Shown piece by piece: positions 1-9,136 of a DNA stretch of 64,000 nucleotides (position 1 is its first letter; the number at the start of each line of letters is the position of its first letter). The position numbers were made by a program, and so were the translations under genes. Source of the stretch: Candidatus Bathyanammoxibius amoris (GTDB lineage: Bacteria; Planctomycetota; Brocadiia; Brocadiales; Bathyanammoxibiaceae). A model generated the notes under the pieces. The model searched no databases and was not told where the DNA came from. It worked only from the letters and a program-made list of their open reading frames with translations. The stretch is from contig JAMXCW010000001.1 of assembly GCA_024451685.1 (NCBI GenBank), forward strand, positions 62,001-126,000, written 5' to 3'.

Positions 1-275
1 GATGCCATGTTTTATCTCCTTGATGAAACTTGAAAGCGGCAGAGGTTTCACGATAGAATCTTGATGATAAAGTTAATAAGTGATTTCTGACGAAAAGAGG
101 ATTATCCAGCTTTGGTTAGTTGCACTAACACATCGCAACGTCGTGGATGCTTTGTTAAGAGACTGGAGGCACCTCTTTTTTATGATGTAAATACTTACTA
201 GTTACTTTGCTATGTCTTTGTCCCCCCCCACTGTCAAGGAGTTGCTAAGTATATACGATAAAACACTTAGAGCTT

Positions 276-1301
276 TCACACCCTGATACAGCTCACCAGA
301 TGACCTTCTGATGTCTCTCTGAGTTTGGGTATCAGCCGTTTGCAGTCGCGTATCATCTCCGGACACCGGGTATGGAACGCGCACCCCCTGGGCGGGTTGA
401 GCGGTGACGGTATGTCGCCGCCCAGTATCACCCTGCCGCCGTTGCCGGCCCCGGGTTTGGTCCTGGGGACGGCGGCGAGCAGGGACCGGGTGTACGGGTG
501 CAGCGGCTCACTGAAGAGTTCGTCAGTGCCGGCCCTCTCCACTATCTTGCCCAGATACATTACCGCGACCTCGTCGCTGATGTGCCTCACCACGTGGAGG
601 TCGTGCGCGACAAATAGGTACGACAGCCGGAACTCCTCCTGCAGTTCTTCCAGAAGGTTTATTATCTGCGCCTGTATGGAGACGTCGAGCGCGGAGACCG
701 GCTCATCGCAGACGATAAAGTCGGGTCTGAGGATGATGGCACGGGCAATGGCGACCCTCTGCCTGCCGCCGCCGCTGAACTCGTGCGGGTAGCGGTTGAC
801 GTCCGTGGGGAGCAGGCCGACCCTGCCGAGTATCCATTCGACCGCCTCCCTCCTCTCGCTGCGGCTGCCTACGCCGTGTATCTTCATGGCCTCGCTGATT
901 ATGCTGCCCACCGACTGCCTCGGGTTAAGTGAACTGTACGGGTCCTGAAAGATTATCTGCATACGGCGCCTCAGCCTGCGCAACTCCTCCTTCTTCAGGT
1001 CGAACACGGATTTTCCGTTAAACATGAAGCTGCCGCGGGTAGGCTCTTCGAGTCTGAGGAGTGTCCTGCCCGTTGTGGTCTTGCCGCAGCCGCTCTCGCC
1101 CACAAGCCCGAGCGTTCTGGCACGGCCCAGTTCAAAACTGACGCCGTCAACGGCCTTCACATACCGGGTATCTCTGTGGAAGAGTTTTTCCGTGTGGACG
1201 GGGAAATATTTCTTGAGGTCTTTGACCTTTATCAGGAGGCCGTCTTTGACCTCGCGCGGTACGGGAATCTGCTTGGAAATCTTTACTTTCTTTTTATTCA
1301 T
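276..1301 (-). CDS. Oligopeptide/dipeptide ABC transporter ATP-binding protein (DppF/OppF type)
   Basis: A cytoplasmic ATPase subunit that powers peptide import. The Walker A motif GESGCGKTT, the ABC signature FSGGGRQRVAIARA, the Walker B region IVCDEPVSALDVS and a switch His (VAHDLHVV) are all present. The C-terminal extension carries the CAFHTRCP cysteine motif typical of the oligopeptide (OppD/DppF) ATPases. At 341 residues it has family length. It overlaps the end of the upstream ATPase gene by 8 bp, which suggests translational coupling. No permease or binding protein is visible in the 275 bp that follow to the window edge, so partners are either beyond the edge or elsewhere. The substrate cannot be read from the sequence. 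Confidence 0.93.
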   Translation of the reverse strand: MNKKKVKISKQIPVPREVKDGLLIKVKDLKKYFPVHTEKLFHRDTRYVKAVDGVSFELGRARTLGLVGESGCGKTTTGRTLLRLEEPTRGSFMFNGKSVFDLKKEELRRLRRRMQIIFQDPYSSLNPRQSVGSIISEAMKIHGVGSRSERREAVEWILGRVGLLPTDVNRYPHEFSGGGRQRVAIARAIILRPDFIVCDEPVSALDVSIQAQIINLLEELQEEFRLSYLFVAHDLHVVRHISDEVAVMYLGKIVERAGTDELFSEPLHPYTRSLLAAVPRTKPGAGNGGRVILGGDIPSPLNPPRGCAFHTRCPEMIRDCKRLIPKLRETSEGHLVSCIRV

Positions 1302-2262
1302 ACAACCAGCAGGCTACCTTGTGTCCGCCGTTTACGCTCGTCAACTCAGGTTCCCTCTCGCGGCAGCGGTCCAGGACGTCGGGACATCTGGGCTGGAACC
1401 TGCAACCCCTCGGGAGCCTGGCCATATCGGGCACAAAACCCTCGATACTGTAGAGTTTTTTGCCCCTGGAGGATAATTGCGGCAGCGATTTAAAGAGCCC
1501 CCGGGTATAGGGATGTAATTTCTTCCCGAAAAATTCGTGCACCTCGGCGTATTCAAGAATCCTTCCGGCGTACATGACCGCCACAAAATCTGCCGTCTCT
1601 GCCACGATGCCCAGGTCGTGTGTGATGAGCAGAACGGCCATGCCTGATTCCCGCTGCAGTTTCCGCAGTAGCGCTAGTATCTGCGCCTGGGTGGTGACGT
1701 CGAGAGCGGTAGTGGGTTCGTCCGCTATGAGCAGTGATGGGTTGCAGACAAGCGCCATGGCAATCATCACCCTCTGCTTCATGCCGCCTGAAAGCTCGAA
1801 CGGGTAGCTTGAGAACTTTTCCTCGGGGTCCGGCAGGCCCACACGGGCGAACATCTCGATAACTTCCTTACGGGCCTCCTTCCGGCGCCTGGGGGTGTGC
1901 AGGAGGAGTGTCTCCATCACCTGCTCGCCGATGGTCATGAGGGGATTAAGCGAGCTCATAGGGTCCTGAAATATCATAGATATGTCGCCGCCCCGTATGC
2001 GGCGCATCTTTTTTTCAGACAGGACACTCAGGTTTTTTTTGTCTTTAAAGCGGATTTCACCATGCACTATCCTCCCCGGCTTGGGGACGAGGCGGAGTAG
2101 AGACAGGCCCATGGCGCTCTTTCCGCACCCGCTCTCACCGACTACGGCAAGCGTGTGTCCGCTATGTATATCGAAGCTGGTACCGTCCACCGCCCGGACA
2201 ATCTCGGGGCGGACGAAGAAATAGGTCCTGAGGTCTTTAACCCTTATGAGAGTTTCCGTCAT
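1294..2262 (-). CDS. Oligopeptide/dipeptide ABC transporter ATP-binding protein (DppD/OppD type)
   Basis: First gene of a two-ATPase unit; it pairs with the downstream DppF-type ATPase to form the heterodimeric motor of a peptide importer. Walker [10 protein letters not shown], signature [14 protein letters not shown], Walker [15 protein letters not shown] and switch His ITHDLGIV are visible. The C-terminal cysteine motif CRFQPRCPD is the OppD/DppD hallmark. Length is 322 residues. The start at 2262 is preceded by a purine-rich AAGAGA on the minus strand. Walker A has Ala where Ser/Thr usually doubles (GKSA), a common variant in DppD proteins. Confidence 0.93.
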   Translation of the reverse strand: MTETLIRVKDLRTYFFVRPEIVRAVDGTSFDIHSGHTLAVVGESGCGKSAMGLSLLRLVPKPGRIVHGEIRFKDKKNLSVLSEKKMRRIRGGDISMIFQDPMSSLNPLMTIGEQVMETLLLHTPRRRKEARKEVIEMFARVGLPDPEEKFSSYPFELSGGMKQRVMIAMALVCNPSLLIADEPTTALDVTTQAQILALLRKLQRESGMAVLLITHDLGIVAETADFVAVMYAGRILEYAEVHEFFGKKLHPYTRGLFKSLPQLSSRGKKLYSIEGFVPDMARLPRGCRFQPRCPDVLDRCREREPELTSVNGGHKVACWLYE

Positions 2263-2501
2263 GCAGTCTCTTTTTCCCCACCTTTAGAATCGTTTCCTTT
2301 CCCCCCTACCCCGTCAAGGGGGATGGAAACATGTCTGGTGCGTCGAGACGTACCTTGCATTAATCGCATTAATCTAATTTGGTGAAAAATACATCAATGA
2401 TTTTATCACAAAAGACAGACGGTACAAGGGGAAGGTTGGTTAATGCCGGGTTTTCGCCATTACGCCCTTTCAGGTTGTTCGTCCGTGACGGGGCTTCCTT
2501 G

Positions 2502-2530
2502 TTGACAGTGGGCGCAGTTGGGTACATAAT
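2502..2530 (+). promoter_or_regulatory. Sigma-70-type promoter of ridA
   Basis: TTGACA at 2502-2507 and CATAAT at 2525-2530 with a 17-bp spacer; six and five matches to the consensus. The predicted transcript starts near 2537, leaving a short leader that contains the GGAGGT ribosome site of ridA. Confidence 0.7.
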
Positions 2531-2578
2531 CGGGCACGGTCTAAATCTATAAAGAGTTCATTGTGGAGGTTTCAAAAG

Positions 2579-2989
2579 ATGGCCATCCAGCGAGTAAATT
2601 GCAAGAAGAGAATATCCTATCATGAGGGTCTTATGTCCGACGGGACGATTATCCCGGCCGAGGCCATGCAAAAGGGTTCTTTTCTCTTCTGTGGCGGTTC
2701 CATACCCAAGGATCCGGATAACAACTGGCAGGTACCCCTCAGCTTTGAAGACCAGTGCCACACCACCTTTGAGAACATGCTGGGCGTGCTCAAGGCGGCC
2801 GGGACCTCACAGGAAAATCTGATAAGGGTGATTATCTATCTGACCGATATGAGGAACTGGGAGACCATGAACAAGATATATCTCCAGTACATCAAGTCGG
2901 CGCCTTCCAGGGCCTGCATCGGCATAGACTCCCTTAACAACGGGTACCAGGTTGAGATCATAGCCGACGCCTGGGTGCCAGCCAAGTAA
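2579..2989 (+). CDS. ridA: RidA/YjgF/YER057c/UK114 family deaminase
   Basis: Members hydrolyse reactive enamine/imine intermediates released by PLP enzymes such as threonine dehydratase. The 136-residue protein shows the conserved C-terminal block with the substrate-binding Arg in SAPSRACIGID and the closing VEIIADAWVP. A longer reading from TTG at 2561 is possible, but GGAGGT at 2565-2570 lies 8 nt before ATG 2579, so that start is preferred. It stands alone, with its own promoter, between an ABC unit on the other strand and a radical SAM gene. Some members of the wider family have other amidohydrolase roles, so the exact substrate is open. Confidence 0.88.
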   Translation: MAIQRVNCKKRISYHEGLMSDGTIIPAEAMQKGSFLFCGGSIPKDPDNNWQVPLSFEDQCHTTFENMLGVLKAAGTSQENLIRVIIYLTDMRNWETMNKIYLQYIKSAPSRACIGIDSLNNGYQVEIIADAWVPAK

Positions 2990-3109
2990 CAGCAAGGTTG
3001 CGTTCCACAGCAGTCTGGCGAAGGATGTCTTTTCCTCTCTCGCGACATATCCGGGTTGAATCTTGCGACTTGACGCGTCCCCTTGCTTTGATGTAAAGTT
3101 CACAGACAA

Positions 3110-4135
3110 ATGTCTTTAATGAATCTCAGTACACAGTGGAGGGCCTTGAGCCCGAAGAGGTTGCTGAACCGCCTTGTGGGCGCTCTCCAGTTCAGGCTGG
3201 GCGCCTCGAGGCTTTATGCCTATCCCTCGAAGATTACCATTGAATCGGGGAATATATGCAACATGCGTTGCCCCCTCTGCCCGACCGGCCGGAACGATCC
3301 CTCGGCAAGAAAGGGCCTGATGCCGTTTGAGACATACAAAAAGGTGGTTGATGAGCTGGGTGAGTACCTGTACCTGATGAAGCTCTACAACTGGGGTGAG
3401 CCCCTGCTTAATCTTGAGCTTGTACCGATGATAAAGTACGCCGTCTCCAAAGGTATAATTGTCAAGATAAGCACCAACCTTGACATGGATATGGATGCCG
3501 AACAGATAAAGGCTCTGTTGCGCTCGGGCGTTCATAAGATTTACGTCTCCTGTAACGGCGCTTCGGAGGATACCTACTCTATTTATCACGTGGGGGGTAA
3601 TTTTAAGAGAGTGATGGACAACATGAAACTGCTGGCCGATATGCGTTCCGAGTGCCGTTCTTTTACCGACGTTGTCTGGCTGTTTCATGTCTTCAGCCAT
3701 AACGAACATGAGATAGAGAAGGCCGGGGAGATGGCAACAAAGCTTGGCGTAAGACTACAGATAAGCAAGATGAAGCCGGATATGGGTAAAGAGATATTTG
3801 AAACGGCGGAGGAGGCCATTGAGAGGGACGGTAAATGGCTTCCCAGGAACCCGAAGTACAATATTTTTGACATGGAGAAAAAAACACCCAGGAGGCGTTA
3901 TTCGTGCAACCTGCTCTGGACGGAGACGGTTGTAAACTGGGACGGTTCCATACTGCCTTGCTGCTCCATATACAGTGAGAAATACGCCTTCGGAAATATC
4001 CGGGAGGGCACGTCATTCCGGGAGATATGGAATGGAGAGTCTTATCAAGCGGCCCGCAGGGAGGTCCTGTCTAAGGGGAACGGAATATGGACCATCTGCC
4101 GGGTGTGTAAGAGTACGGGGTTTCTCCATGAGTAA
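3110..4135 (+). CDS. Radical SAM protein with SPASM-like C-terminal domain
   Basis: The cluster motif CxxxCxxC is at residues 50, 54 and 57 (ICNMRCPLCP), followed by the glycine-rich GLMPF strand typical of AdoMet radical enzymes. The C-terminal third has further cysteines in a SPASM/Twitch arrangement: SCNLLWTE, ILPCCSIY and WTICRVCK, likely binding auxiliary iron-sulfur clusters. Such proteins modify peptides, sugars or other small molecules; the substrate here is unknown. The neighbours are an LPS-type kinase and LptF, so an envelope role is conceivable but unproven. No Shine-Dalgarno is seen; a weak TTGACG-N18-TAAAGT promoter (3070-3099) would start transcription almost at the ATG. Its 3' end overlaps the convergent kinase gene by 65 bp. 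Confidence 0.85.
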   Translation: MSLMNLSTQWRALSPKRLLNRLVGALQFRLGASRLYAYPSKITIESGNICNMRCPLCPTGRNDPSARKGLMPFETYKKVVDELGEYLYLMKLYNWGEPLLNLELVPMIKYAVSKGIIVKISTNLDMDMDAEQIKALLRSGVHKIYVSCNGASEDTYSIYHVGGNFKRVMDNMKLLADMRSECRSFTDVVWLFHVFSHNEHEIEKAGEMATKLGVRLQISKMKPDMGKEIFETAEEAIERDGKWLPRNPKYNIFDMEKKTPRRRYSCNLLWTETVVNWDGSILPCCSIYSEKYAFGNIREGTSFREIWNGESYQAARREVLSKGNGIWTICRVCKSTGFLHE

Positions 4136-5690
4136 CAGGTATGTTTGAAGAATGTAGCCTGTAAAACTTTCTCAAGAGTTCCACGTCATTTTCCTGCAGC
4201 AAATCACCGAGAAATTCCTCAAGTCTATTCAGGTCCGATTCCCTGTCCTCCGTACCGGTGCCGTCCATCGTCATTGTCAGCGCCATCTTGAATTTAAAGG
4301 GGCTCATAAGGTACACGTTTATCCTTCCCGAAGGCGGTTCCAGTATACCTATGTCCCCTGTGGATAAGTTTGCCGATAAAACACCATGGTTGTGTAGTTT
4401 GGCCAAAAACCTGGCGGCATGCCAGAGAAGCGCCCGTTTTTTCCCTGGACACGAAAGGGATTCCTCAACGGCCGTACGCAGGTCTTTAAGTGCGGCGATA
4501 TGCCTTATAAAAAGGTAACCCCGGTAAGACGTCCCTTCGCCGGTTTCTACAGCACCGATAACCGGACTTACCGGGAGGTTGGCCTTTGTCAGGGCGTTAG
4601 CGGCCTGCCAGGCTCCTGCTGCCAGCCCGGTGCCTGCGGAGCCTGAACCGGCGGGCAGGAATTTATAAACGTCTACCTCCATATCTCCTGAACGTATTTT
4701 ACGGCAGGTCTTGTAGGACAGGAACGGTCCCAGAGTCTGTGTTGCTCCCACGTTTTCCAGGTTTTTATCTGCGTTTTTCATCAAACGTATCAGTTCCTCT
4801 ATGCCGCAATTGTTTTCAAGGAAGTAGGCACTCAGCGAGCCGTTTGTGTAGCGCTCGTAGCCTCTGCCCCCCCGCACGCAGGCGTTATGTATCCTCAGGG
4901 CGTCCTTCCGCAGTATCCAGCAGGTACTTCTGTCTAACTCCCTCATCCACTGGAGAAGTGGCTGTTTATCCATATCATCATCTGCCAGATACGCCTTTAT
5001 AAACCGCAGTCTGTCAGTTGCAGTGAAGTCTGCTCTGACACGGTTGAGTTTGGCGAGGGTCCAGTTTCTCATATCATCTGAAAGCCGGTCACGAACGTAC
5101 GTCCTTTCAAAATCAATTAAGCATATGACCGGTACCGGGTCGTCAGGGTCTTTAAGGAGAAAATTGTTCAGGGAAAAATCTGTCTGAAAGATGCCGCTCT
5201 CGTGGCTTTTTCTGGCGAGCCTGCCCAGGGTCTCGATTACTCTTGACCTCTGACACCGCGGGAGATCCTCCCTGTTCAGATAGTCCCTCAGATTAACGGC
5301 GCTGTCTATCTTCTTCAGCAGGACATAGCACTCTACCACGAGGCCCATACGCCTCTTTTCCCCCGCGGCCACGGGCACAACTGCGGGCACTCCCCTCTCA
5401 AGGGCCGTCAGCCCCGTTACAAGTTCCCTCACCGCCTTAGAGCTGGAAAAAAGACATTTCAGTTTGAGAGGCAGACTGGTCAGGCGGAACGCCTTTAGAT
5501 ATATCTCTTCACCGCCGGCAGTCGTACCCAGAGAGGCAAATACCTTACGTCGCCCCTTCTTATGGATACTGACGGCTTCTTCCCAGGTAGGGTTGTTAAG
5601 CTCCAGCAGTTTACCCCCAAGGGTATGCGCCTCACTCTCCGGGACGTACCAGGTTATACTTCCGGTGTTCTTTCGGAGGATTTTCTGCAT
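4071..5690 (-). CDS. Two-lobed WaaP/InaA-like lipopolysaccharide kinase (active N-half, degenerate C-half)
   Basis: The N-terminal half (about residues 45-270) resembles eukaryotic-like LPS core kinases: a candidate ATP Lys in IYLKAF (K66), a catalytic-loop-like QTDFSLNNFLL (D171) and a metal-binding LIDFERT (D193). The C-terminal half (about 320-520) repeats the layout with GYLFIRHI and KLHNHGVLSANLS, but the catalytic Asp is replaced and the DFE equivalent reads YLMSPF, so it looks like a pseudokinase. At 539 residues it is about twice a normal WaaP. It starts 12 bp after lptF on the same strand, so the two probably form an operon. Phosphorylation of heptose/Kdo or another sugar is inference. 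Confidence 0.75.
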   Translation of the reverse strand: MQKILRKNTGSITWYVPESEAHTLGGKLLELNNPTWEEAVSIHKKGRRKVFASLGTTAGGEEIYLKAFRLTSLPLKLKCLFSSSKAVRELVTGLTALERGVPAVVPVAAGEKRRMGLVVECYVLLKKIDSAVNLRDYLNREDLPRCQRSRVIETLGRLARKSHESGIFQTDFSLNNFLLKDPDDPVPVICLIDFERTYVRDRLSDDMRNWTLAKLNRVRADFTATDRLRFIKAYLADDDMDKQPLLQWMRELDRSTCWILRKDALRIHNACVRGGRGYERYTNGSLSAYFLENNCGIEELIRLMKNADKNLENVGATQTLGPFLSYKTCRKIRSGDMEVDVYKFLPAGSGSAGTGLAAGAWQAANALTKANLPVSPVIGAVETGEGTSYRGYLFIRHIAALKDLRTAVEESLSCPGKKRALLWHAARFLAKLHNHGVLSANLSTGDIGILEPPSGRINVYLMSPFKFKMALTMTMDGTGTEDRESDLNRLEEFLGDLLQENDVELLRKFYRLHSSNIPVTHGETPYSYTPGRWSIFRSP

Positions 5691-5702
5691 TGCCGAGATG
5701 TC

Positions 5703-7304
5703 CTATTTCCTGAAAAGCTTGATGAGGAGAATGAGCGCGATAATCCCCAGGATTATGTTAGCTCCCCACATAGTAGGTCCCGGTGGAAACCCCTGTTTTC
5801 TGGCTAGTGACTCGCCCATTATAAGTAAGGGGTAATATACTACCAGGGCTATACCGAAGCTTATAAAGAAGCCGATAATCATGTTACCCATCCTCGTCAT
5901 TATACCGATGGGGATGCCTATAAGGACAAATGCCAGGCACGAAAGACCCGGAGCCAATCTCCTGTGTATGGCGACACTTATGTCGCGGGTTATTTCATGA
6001 TGCTCGGCCAGGCTATACATCTTCCTGGCCTTATGGACCCCCTCGGCCATAGCGCGTTTTTCTTTAGACAATTTCTCAGTTTCCTCAGCCAGGTTCGCTA
6101 ACCTCTTTTCCTCTCTATCTATACTTTCTAGAGCCAGGCGTTTTGCCTCTTCGGCCTCCAGTAACCGCACTGTTTCATCCTCTATCGTTTCATTAACCTC
6201 TGCCACCTTGCGCTCGATATTCGTCGCCTCTTCCGACTTGCGCCTCTTCCCGGCCTGTGCCATTTCCTTTGCAAGAAGAAGTTCCTGTATCGACTCTTCC
6301 GCTATGCGTAGATAGTCCTGAGAAACCCGAATCTCGTTTTTGATATTTACCAGATTGGTCCTCTGCTCGGAGATGGTATCTCTGGCCTTTGCGGCCTGTT
6401 CATTTGCCACCCGGACCTTACTGTCTACGGAAGATAATTCCCCCTCAACTTGACCCAATTTCCTCCTGAGTGCTCTCTTTCCGGCCTCAAGTTCGTCCAA
6501 TTCAATCCCTTGTTTTGTGATTTCCCTGTTAACCTGCTTCTTATACTCCAGGAGTTTGAGAAAGGGCATGTACTTCCTCATTGTCTTACGTTTCCTCAAC
6601 CCCAGGGGCATTATAAAAGTTGTTTCCCCGAAAGGTATGACGGTCGGCGTGGAACCCACTTTGGCCTGGCTTATGTTAATAAACTCCCCGTCCTTCAGGG
6701 CGCACACAACGATGTTTTTGTCCATCTCTATGCCCAGCCGTGCCTCTTTTGCCATAATTATGTTGTTTATGTGCTCACCGTCCGACTTAAGTATGGTTAT
6801 GTTCTTGAACACGTCACCCTCGATATCCTGGATAGTTATGTAATAAGGGTCCAGCTTGACCTTGCCGCCCGCAGCCATTATGTGCTGGACAAGCTGGTGG
6901 GTGGCCCTGTCCCTTAAGGTCGTAATCATTTGATAGGAGCGGGGCAGGACCTCCGCGTTAATTACAACAGAGAAAAAACTGAAGAAAAGACCCACTAGCG
7001 CCACGGGCACGATGATCGTCCTGAGATGGATACCGCTGGTGAGGATTGCCCATACCTCGTTGTCACCGCTCATACGCCCGTAAGTTATTATGGTAGCAGC
7101 CAGCAGTGCCGTAGGCAGCGCATAGGGTAGGGCGTACATCATAAAGTAAGGAAGCATCGCGACAATGATGGCCATAAAGGCGGCACCCTTGTGCATCGCC
7201 TGCAGTATAAGCCCCAGCATGAGCAGGAACTCAAATACCACGATGGTCGGGATGAAAATACGGAAAAATTCCTTGAGGATGTATTTTTGTAAAATTACCT
7301 GCAT
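5703..7304 (-). CDS. LptF/LptG-family LPS export permease with coiled-coil insertion
   Basis: LptF and LptG form the inner-membrane channel that, with LptB, extracts LPS and passes it to LptC. Three transmembrane helices occupy about residues 12-36, 45-75 and 95-116, then a jellyroll-like beta domain (about 120-235). Three more helices follow at about 450-470, 472-500 and 510-530. The family is usually near 360 residues; this one has 533 because of a highly charged, Glu/Lys/Arg-rich stretch at about 250-430 with heptad-like leucine spacing, placed between the beta domain and helix 4, where periplasmic exposure is expected. It is first in a pair with the WaaP-like kinase. No second LptF/G or LptB gene is in the window. 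Confidence 0.85.
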   Translation of the reverse strand: MQVILQKYILKEFFRIFIPTIVVFEFLLMLGLILQAMHKGAAFMAIIVAMLPYFMMYALPYALPTALLAATIITYGRMSGDNEVWAILTSGIHLRTIIVPVALVGLFFSFFSVVINAEVLPRSYQMITTLRDRATHQLVQHIMAAGGKVKLDPYYITIQDIEGDVFKNITILKSDGEHINNIIMAKEARLGIEMDKNIVVCALKDGEFINISQAKVGSTPTVIPFGETTFIMPLGLRKRKTMRKYMPFLKLLEYKKQVNREITKQGIELDELEAGKRALRRKLGQVEGELSSVDSKVRVANEQAAKARDTISEQRTNLVNIKNEIRVSQDYLRIAEESIQELLLAKEMAQAGKRRKSEEATNIERKVAEVNETIEDETVRLLEAEEAKRLALESIDREEKRLANLAEETEKLSKEKRAMAEGVHKARKMYSLAEHHEITRDISVAIHRRLAPGLSCLAFVLIGIPIGIMTRMGNMIIGFFISFGIALVVYYPLLIMGESLARKQGFPPGPTMWGANIILGIIALILLIKLFRK

Positions 7305-7384
7305 TTACCGCCCCTAAACCCCCCGAATTATATCATTAATACTATTCTCGTGGTCAACGTAAATCCCGCCGCTGAGCACATTTC

Positions 7385-7412
7385 TTGACACCACGTCTAT
7401 AAACCATATAAT
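7385..7412 (+). promoter_or_regulatory. Consensus promoter of the rfaE1-rfaE2 operon
   Basis: TTGACA (7385-7390) and TATAAT (7407-7412) are both perfect consensus hexamers with a 16-bp spacer. Transcription would begin near 7419, about 20 nt before the GTG start of rfaE1 and just upstream of its AAAGGAGGT ribosome site. Confidence 0.8.
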
Positions 7413-7439
7413 AACACCATCTTAAAGGAGGTATCAAGG

Positions 7440-8456
7440 GTGAAAGATGACCTCGGTAAATATATTGAGATAATCAACAATATCCCCGGAGTAAGTGTGG
7501 CGGTAATAGGGGATATGGTGGCCGATATTTATGTGTACGGCAGGCCGTTCAAACTCTCCAGAGAGGCTCCCGTCATCGTCGTAAAGTACGAGGGCGAGAC
7601 CATAGTCCCGGGAAGTGCAGGCAACACGGTCAACAACCTCTCCAAACTGGGAGCGAAGGTCTTCCCTGTGGGGATAGTGGGTGATGACAGGGAGGGCGGC
7701 TTCCTGAAGAACCATTTCTCGGAGGATGGAGTTGACACCGCTGGACTGTTTGTGTCCAAAGAGCGCGGTACCATATCGAAGACCCGGCTTCTCGCCGGTG
7801 ATACCCACGCCTCAAAACGACAGGTCGTCCGAATAGACAAAGAAGTCAGCTGGAACATGCCCGACTCCATGGAGAAAAAGATACTCGACTATATTGACGA
7901 GGTAAACAAGAAGGTAGACGTCTGGATAGTCTCCGACTACGGCTACGACATAGTAACGCTCGGGGTGCTGGACAGGATGAAGAGGATCGCCGGAGAAAAG
8001 ACGGTAGTGGCGGACTCCCGCAGGAGGATATGCGATTTTGCCGGCGTGACGATTATAGCCCCCAATGAGTCAGAAACGGAGGCGGCCACGGGCATAACCA
8101 TTAGTGGTGAAGACGACGTGATAAAAGCGGGCAAGAAACTGCTCAAGAAGATGGGCTCTGAGGCCGTAATCATTACCCGTGGGAACTACGGGATGGTGCT
8201 GTTTGAAAAGACCGGCAATGTAGAGAAGATACCGATATCCGGCCCCAACGAGGTCACGGACGTTACCGGGGCGGGCGATACCGTCACCGTCATGCTCGCG
8301 GTGGCCAGGGCCGCAGGGGCCAGTTACGCACAGGCCGCGCGGCTCTCAAACTACGCCGCCGGCGTCGTAGTGATGAAAAACGGCACCGCCACCGTAAGCC
8401 GCTCTGAACTGGTGGATGTTATTACAAGAGACCTGCGGGGTGAAGGCAATGGGTGA
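7440..8456 (+). CDS. rfaE1: D-glycero-beta-D-manno-heptose-7-phosphate kinase (RfaE1 / HldE kinase domain)
   Basis: Phosphorylates heptose 7-phosphate at C1 in ADP-heptose synthesis for LPS inner core. It is a PfkB/ribokinase-fold enzyme: N-terminal substrate region VIGDMVADIYVYG, the glycine pair in VPGSAGNTVNNL, and the C-terminal anion hole and catalytic Asp in DVTGAGDTVT. At 338 residues it matches the kinase half of E. coli HldE, and the nucleotidyl half is a separate gene next door. The GTG start at 7440 has AAAGGAGGT seven bases upstream. It overlaps rfaE2 by 8 bp, so translation is likely coupled. Confidence 0.93.
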   Translation: MKDDLGKYIEIINNIPGVSVAVIGDMVADIYVYGRPFKLSREAPVIVVKYEGETIVPGSAGNTVNNLSKLGAKVFPVGIVGDDREGGFLKNHFSEDGVDTAGLFVSKERGTISKTRLLAGDTHASKRQVVRIDKEVSWNMPDSMEKKILDYIDEVNKKVDVWIVSDYGYDIVTLGVLDRMKRIAGEKTVVADSRRRICDFAGVTIIAPNESETEAATGITISGEDDVIKAGKKLLKKMGSEAVIITRGNYGMVLFEKTGNVEKIPISGPNEVTDVTGAGDTVTVMLAVARAAGASYAQAARLSNYAAGVVVMKNGTATVSRSELVDVITRDLRGEGNG

Positions 8457-8940
8457 GGTCATAAGAGACCATGACAAACTCGCCTCCATACTGGAGAGAC
8501 TCAGGGCAAACGGTAAACGTGTCGTGTTCTGCAACGGCTGCTTCGACGTCCTGCACGTAGGCCACGTAAGGTGCCTCAGCGGGGCGAAGGCCCGCGGCGA
8601 CGTGCTGGTGGTGGGCGTTAACAGCGACAGCTCCGTTAAGGAGATAAAGGGGCCCAAATACCCGTTAATGCCGGAGGAAGAGCGGATGGAGATAGTAGCA
8701 GCCATAAGGGGTGTGGATTACGTTACCTGCTTCCCGGAACCCAGCGCGGACTCAATCATCCTAAGGCTCAGACCCGACGTCCACGCCAAGGGCACCGACT
8801 ACACGTACGAGAACGTACCGGAGAGAGAGACCGTTTTATCTTATGGGGGAGAGATAGCCATAGTAGGCGACCCGAAGGACCACTCCAGCACCCACCTCAA
8901 GGAACAGCTTATAGAACGGGCTTCAGAAAAAGACTCCTGA
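8449..8940 (+). CDS. rfaE2: D-glycero-beta-D-manno-heptose 1-phosphate adenylyltransferase (RfaE2)
   Basis: Transfers AMP from ATP to heptose 1-phosphate, giving the precursor of ADP-L-glycero-D-manno-heptose. The nucleotidyltransferase HxGH-type motif FDVLHVGHVRCL is near the N-terminus and the second motif appears as DHSSTHLKEQL near the end. The product is about 163 residues from ATG 8449, which overlaps the stop of rfaE1 (ATGGGTGA); an in-frame upstream ATG at 8416 is less likely because it lies well inside rfaE1. The phosphatase (GmhB) and epimerase (HldD) steps are not in this window. Confidence 0.92.
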   Translation: MGEVIRDHDKLASILERLRANGKRVVFCNGCFDVLHVGHVRCLSGAKARGDVLVVGVNSDSSVKEIKGPKYPLMPEEERMEIVAAIRGVDYVTCFPEPSADSIILRLRPDVHAKGTDYTYENVPERETVLSYGGEIAIVGDPKDHSSTHLKEQLIERASEKDS

Positions 8941-9048
8941 CTCGTCCATCAACTAGGGGCACGTTGCGACATGCCACTACACAAGTGCCGCTTGCCAAAA
9001 CCGCATAAATGGGACAACTTCAACCCCTTTAATCACCCCCGCTTAGTG

Positions 9049-9077
9049 TTGACATAACCGGTGAGGTGGACTACAAT
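9049..9077 (+). promoter_or_regulatory. Sigma-70-type promoter of trpE
   Basis: TTGACA at 9049-9054 and TACAAT at 9072-9077, spaced by exactly 17 bp; six and five consensus matches. The leader to ATG 9137 is about 53 nt. I see no Trp-rich leader peptide or attenuator hairpin in it. Confidence 0.75.
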
Positions 9078-9136
9078 TACAACTTCTTTAGAGAGAATAT
9101 CTTGCAGAGATAAATATAAACCCTTGCGGTATTAAA

